Below the pieces are notes generated by a model, which did no database searches, was not told where the DNA came from, and saw only the letters and a program-made list of their open reading frames with translations. A program made the translations under genes and the position numbers. Below, piece by piece: positions 6,477 to 8,897 of a stretch of DNA of 8,897 bases. Origin of the DNA: DATMTS01 sp035564555 (GTDB taxonomy: Bacteria > Actinomycetota > Actinomycetes > Actinomycetales > Microbacteriaceae); the NCBI GenBank assembly GCA_035564555.1, contig DATMTS010000092.1, positions 1-8,897 on the forward strand, read 5' to 3'. Numbering within the stretch: position 1 is the stretch's first letter; each line of letters starts with the position of its first letter.

Positions 6477-6538
6477 TGGAGCGGTGCGACCGGTGCCGCA
6501 GCAGGCATCCCGGGCGAGCGCACCGGCAAGGAGATCAC

Positions 6539-8623
6539 GTGGCGAGCTCGGACTATTCGGCGAGGCATCTGTCGGTTCTCGAGGGCCTCGAGGCGGTGCG
6601 CAAGCGCCCCGGAATGTACATCGGATCGACCGATGCCCGCGGTCTCATGCACTGCCTCTGGGAGATCATCGACAACGCCGTCGACGAGGCTCTGGACGGT
6701 CACGGCGACGACATCGAGGTTCTGCTGCACCCCGACGACAGCATCGAAGTCCGCGACACGGCCAGGGGCATCCCGGTCGACATCGAACCCAAGACCGGCC
6801 TGAGCGGTGTCGAGGTCGTTTTCACGAAGCTGCACGCGGGCGGCAAGTTCGGCAGCGGCTCGTACGCCGCATCCGGCGGTCTGCACGGTGTGGGGGCCTC
6901 CGTGGTCAACGCGCTCTCCGAGCGGCTCGACGTCGAGGTCGATCGAGACGGCAAGACCTGGGCGATGTCGTTCCACCGCGGCGAGCCGGGCATCTTCGCC
7001 GACAAGGGCGAACCAAGCCCGGATGCCCCGTTCTCGCCGTTCGAGTCAGGCAGCGAGCTGCGCGTGATCGGCAAGGTGCGCAAAGGCATCACGGGAACCC
7101 GGATCCGCTACTGGGCGGATCGTCAGATCTTCGGTCGCAACGTCGAGTTCAGCGTCGACGACCTGCTCGGGCGAGCGCGTCAGACCGCATTTCTGGTGCC
7201 CGGCCTGCGCTTGGCGATCACCGACGAGCGCGGCGACGCCGCGACGACGGAGGAGTTCGGCTTCGCCGGAGGAATCTCGGAGTTCGTGGAGTACCTCGCA
7301 CCCGATTCACCGGTCACCGAGACCTGGCGCATCACCGGCACCGGAACCTTCGCTGAGACGGTCCCCGTGCTGACCGAGAAGGGCGCCATGGTGCCGACGG
7401 AGCTCGAGCGCACCTGCCAAGTCGACATCGCGCTGCGTTGGGGCACCGGGTACGACACGGTGATGCGCAGTTTCGTCAACATCATCGCGACGCCCAAGGG
7501 CGGCAGTCACCAGGCCGGGTTCGAGCAGGGGCTGATGAGGTTCTTCCGTACCCAGGTCGAGCAGAACGCGCGGCGGCTCAAGGTCGGCGCCTCCGAGAAG
7601 CTCGACAAAGACGACATCCTCGCCGGCCTCACCGCGGTGCTGACGGTGCGGTTGCCCGAGCCGCAGTTCGAGGGCCAGACCAAGGAGGTTCTGGGCACAC
7701 CCGCGGTGCGGAACATCGTGACGAAGGTGCTCACCGACGGCCTTGCATCCCGGTTCGCCTCGCCCAAACGGGATGACAAGTCGCAGTCGGCGCTGCTGCT
7801 CGACAAGGTCGTCAGCGAGATGAAGTCGCGCATCTCGGCGCGCGCACACAAGGAGACGCAGCGTCGCAAGAACGCGCTGGAGACCTCGTCACTGCCGCCC
7901 AAGCTCGTCGACTGCCGGTCGAGCGACGTCGAGCACAGCGAGTTGTTCATCGTCGAGGGCGACTCGGCACTGGGTACGGCCCGGCGCGCCCGCGACAGCG
8001 AGTATCAGGCGCTGCTGCCTATTCGAGGCAAGATCCTGAACGTTCAGAAGGCATCCGTCTCGGACATGCTCTCGAACGCCGAGTGCGCATCCATCATTCA
8101 GGTCGTCGGCGCCGGTTCCGGTCGCAGCTTCGACATCGCGCAGGCCCGGTACGGCAAGGTCATCATCATGAGCGACGCCGACGTCGATGGCGCGCACATC
8201 CGCATCCTGCTGCTGACCCTGTTCTTCCGCTACATGCGGCCGATGATCGAGGACGGCCGGGTGTTCGCGGCCGTCCCTCCGCTGCACCGGGTGATCGTGA
8301 TCAACCCTGGCTCGAAACCGAACGAGACGATCTACACCTATTCCGAGGCGGAGCTTCACGCGGTGCTCGCCTCGCTGAAGAAGACCGGCAAGAAGTATCA
8401 GGAACCCATTCAGCGCTACAAGGGTCTGGGCGAGATGGATGCCGATCAGCTGGCCACCACGACCATGGACCGCAGACACCGCATGCTGCGCAGGGTGAGA
8501 ATCACCGACGCCGAGCAAGCGGCCGGGGTGTTCGAGCTCCTGATGGGCAACGACGTGCCGCCGCGCAAAGAATTCCTGGTGGCCAGCAGCGACGCGCTCT
8601 CGCGCGAGCGCATCGACGCCTGA
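6539..8623 (+). CDS. parE: DNA topoisomerase IV subunit B (ParE-type GyrB/ParE ATPase)
   Basis: This is the ATPase subunit of a type IIA topoisomerase that, with ParC, decatenates and relaxes chromosomes. The 694 residues begin at GTG 6539, preceded by AAGGAG (6528-6533); the frame stays open upstream but without family sequence. Domains: GHKL ATPase with RKRPGMYIGS (21-30), catalytic Glu42 in WEIIDNAVDEA, adenine-site Asp73 and glycine-rich GGLHGVGASVVNA (113-125); transducer domain (about 240-430); TOPRIM with EGDSA (473-477) and the metal-binding DADVD (546-550); and the C-terminal QRYKGLGEMD (625-634). EGDSALGTA followed by LLPIRGKILNVQKA favours ParE over GyrB, whose usual motif continues GGSAK. 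The ATP-lid-proximal motif is DTARGIP instead of the common DNGRGIP. Length is normal. Position downstream of sigA also agrees with parE. GyrB is the alternative name; its partner gene is not in the window. Confidence 0.95.
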   Translation: MASSDYSARHLSVLEGLEAVRKRPGMYIGSTDARGLMHCLWEIIDNAVDEALDGHGDDIEVLLHPDDSIEVRDTARGIPVDIEPKTGLSGVEVVFTKLHAGGKFGSGSYAASGGLHGVGASVVNALSERLDVEVDRDGKTWAMSFHRGEPGIFADKGEPSPDAPFSPFESGSELRVIGKVRKGITGTRIRYWADRQIFGRNVEFSVDDLLGRARQTAFLVPGLRLAITDERGDAATTEEFGFAGGISEFVEYLAPDSPVTETWRITGTGTFAETVPVLTEKGAMVPTELERTCQVDIALRWGTGYDTVMRSFVNIIATPKGGSHQAGFEQGLMRFFRTQVEQNARRLKVGASEKLDKDDILAGLTAVLTVRLPEPQFEGQTKEVLGTPAVRNIVTKVLTDGLASRFASPKRDDKSQSALLLDKVVSEMKSRISARAHKETQRRKNALETSSLPPKLVDCRSSDVEHSELFIVEGDSALGTARRARDSEYQALLPIRGKILNVQKASVSDMLSNAECASIIQVVGAGSGRSFDIAQARYGKVIIMSDADVDGAHIRILLLTLFFRYMRPMIEDGRVFAAVPPLHRVIVINPGSKPNETIYTYSEAELHAVLASLKKTGKKYQEPIQRYKGLGEMDADQLATTTMDRRHRMLRRVRITDAEQAAGVFELLMGNDVPPRKEFLVASSDALSRERIDA

Positions 8624-8657
8624 CCCACGCGGCCGCGCCCGGCTAGCATCCCGCGAT

Positions 8658-8782
8658 CCGCGAGCGGAGGGCGCGGACCCGCGAGCGGGAGGGCGCGACC
8701 ATCCGGCGACCCGAGACGGCGAGGGCGACCATCCGGCGACCCGAGGGCGACGGCGACGGCGACCGCGCGGGCGACCGCGACC
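8658..8782. repeat. Cluster of short GC-rich direct repeats
   Basis: Three repeat types follow each other. First, an imperfect tandem pair of 21-22 bases (8658-8678 and 8679-8700) with core GCGAGCGG(G)AGGGCGCG. Second, a perfect 21-base direct repeat at 8695-8715 and 8725-8745, period 30, beginning GCGACCATCC and ending CGACCCGAG. Third, three perfect GGCGAC hexamers (8746-8763) and further GCGACC variants to 8782. Only two to three copies of each exist and spacers are short and similar, which suggests replication slippage rather than an array. Confidence 0.8.
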
Positions 8783-8845
8783 GAACCACTTTCGTCAATC
8801 GGAACCTGGAATATTCCTGGTTCGATCAGATAAAGATGGTTCGGT
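8780..8845. repeat. 66-bp concentric palindrome with four GAACC half-sites
   Basis: The inner part, 8802-8823, is GAACC-T-GGAATATTCC-T-GGTTC, a 22-bp palindrome with one mismatched pair. An outer perfect 9-bp inverted repeat, ACCGAACCA (8780-8788) and TGGTTCGGT (8837-8845), has exactly the same centre (between 8812 and 8813). CTTT/AAAG and ATC/GAT also match between the arms if one base is slipped. GAACC or its complement GGTTC thus occurs four times, each adjacent pair of arms 19 bases apart (8783, 8802 and, reversed, 8819, 8838). No T-tract follows. Confidence 0.75.
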
Positions 8846-8858
8846 TGTAGACGGCGCG

Positions 8859-8887
8859 GCCGGTCGGCAGCCGGGGTTCAGACCGGC
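8859..8887. repeat. Inverted repeat near the right edge
   Basis: GCCGGTC (8859-8865) and GACCGGC (8881-8887) are exact reverse complements with a 15-base loop. A competing smaller hairpin, GCCGG (8870-8874) with CCGGC (8883-8887), shares the right arm. The two pairings are mutually exclusive. There is no T-tract, and the neighbourhood is cut off by the window edge. Confidence 0.5.
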
Positions 8888-8897
8888 ACGGGTATCG

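Larger units (their letters stand above)
6315..6538. promoter_or_regulatory. Divergent promoter region between the small zinc protein gene and parE
   Basis: This 224-base stretch holds no convincing gene. Reading left to right it contains the ribosome binding site of the minus-strand gene (6321-6328); a minus-strand TTGACG at 6355-6360 that could be a -35 but has no matching -10; a nested inverted repeat (6363-6395); a plus-strand TTGACA at 6393-6398 with a poor -10 downstream (TAGTCG near 6418); and a plus-strand TAAGCT at 6471-6476, the best -10 candidate for parE. The parE ribosome binding site AAGGAG is at 6528-6533. Confidence 0.55.
8624..8897. other. Non-coding region after parE
   Basis: I see no supportable gene in these 274 bases. 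The first part (to about 8782) is very GC-rich and repetitive. At about 8783 the composition changes abruptly to an AT-richer stretch that carries a large dyad (8780-8845). The last 50 bases are GC-rich again and form a hairpin. A lone TAGCAT (8644-8649) resembles a -10 element but no start codon with family-like sequence follows. There is no T-tract hairpin that would serve as a classical parE terminator. Confidence 0.7.

Noticed and set aside
6335..6538. Extending parE upstream to give a 762-residue protein
   Set aside because: The added 68 residues have no family similarity, the region holds promoters and a dyad, and GTG 6539 has a strong ribosome binding site and the normal ParE N-terminus.
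6484..6540. Possible leaderless short gene starting at GTG 6484 after TAAGCT
   Set aside because: The frame runs out of phase into parE and gives a low-complexity Arg/Pro/Ala-rich product, which is a shadow of parE.
8695..8745. CRISPR-like repeat pair
   Set aside because: There are only two copies with a 9-base spacer of repeat-like composition; the pattern fits tandem slippage.
8802..8823. SOS (LexA) box
   Set aside because: Actinobacterial LexA sites have GAAC and GTTC about 4 bases apart; here the arms are separated by 14 bases.
8866..8887. tRNA T-arm-like GGTTCA within a hairpin
   Set aside because: No acceptor, D or anticodon arm can be built around it, and the T-loop consensus is not met.

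Overview
The window is GC-rich, densely coding DNA with GTG and TTG starts, 4-base start/stop overlaps and TAnnnT -10 elements. This fits a high-GC actinobacterium. The order primary sigma factor - MurT/GatD pair - alanine racemases - small zinc protein - topoisomerase IV ParE, together with the protein sequences, suggests the family Microbacteriaceae. That placement is an inference; no 16S rRNA or species marker is present.

Layout. (1) 1-827: 3' part of the primary sigma factor gene (sigA/rpoD). (2) 837-2812, plus strand: murT and gatD, overlapping by 4 bases. (3) 2819-3844, minus strand: an ATP-grasp ligase whose stop codon lies 6 bases from that of gatD. (4) 3845-3948: divergent promoter region. 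(5) 3949-6044, plus strand: two tandem alanine-racemase-fold genes overlapping by 4 bases. (6) 6078-6314, minus strand: a 78-residue zinc-ribbon-like protein. (7) 6315-6538: divergent regulatory region with a nested dyad. (8) 6539-8623: parE. (9) 8624-8897: non-coding, with GC-rich tandem repeats followed by an AT-richer 66-bp symmetrical palindrome.

The notable part is 837-6044, which looks like a rewired peptidoglycan-modification island. GatD has the class I glutaminase fold, but the nucleophile cysteine position is glycine (residue 94) and the surrounding motifs have drifted. MurT keeps its Mur-ligase ATP site but has no cysteine at all, so it lacks the usual four-cysteine zinc ribbon. 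The two racemase paralogues are each defective as homodimers, in complementary ways. Alr1 has Asp instead of the PLP lysine but keeps the C-terminal catalytic Tyr. Alr2 keeps the PLP lysine and barrel residues but lacks the Tyr-bearing loop. Fold-type III alanine racemases build each active site from the barrel of one subunit and the C-terminal domain of the other, so an Alr2:Alr1 heterodimer would contain exactly one complete site.

The working hypothesis (inference) is a cell-wall module for group B peptidoglycan, the type known from Microbacteriaceae, in which the D-Glu alpha-carboxyl carries an amino-acid cross-bridge instead of being amidated. MurT with an inactive GatD scaffold, and/or the ATP-grasp enzyme, could ligate the bridge residue, and the heterodimeric racemase could supply a D-amino acid.
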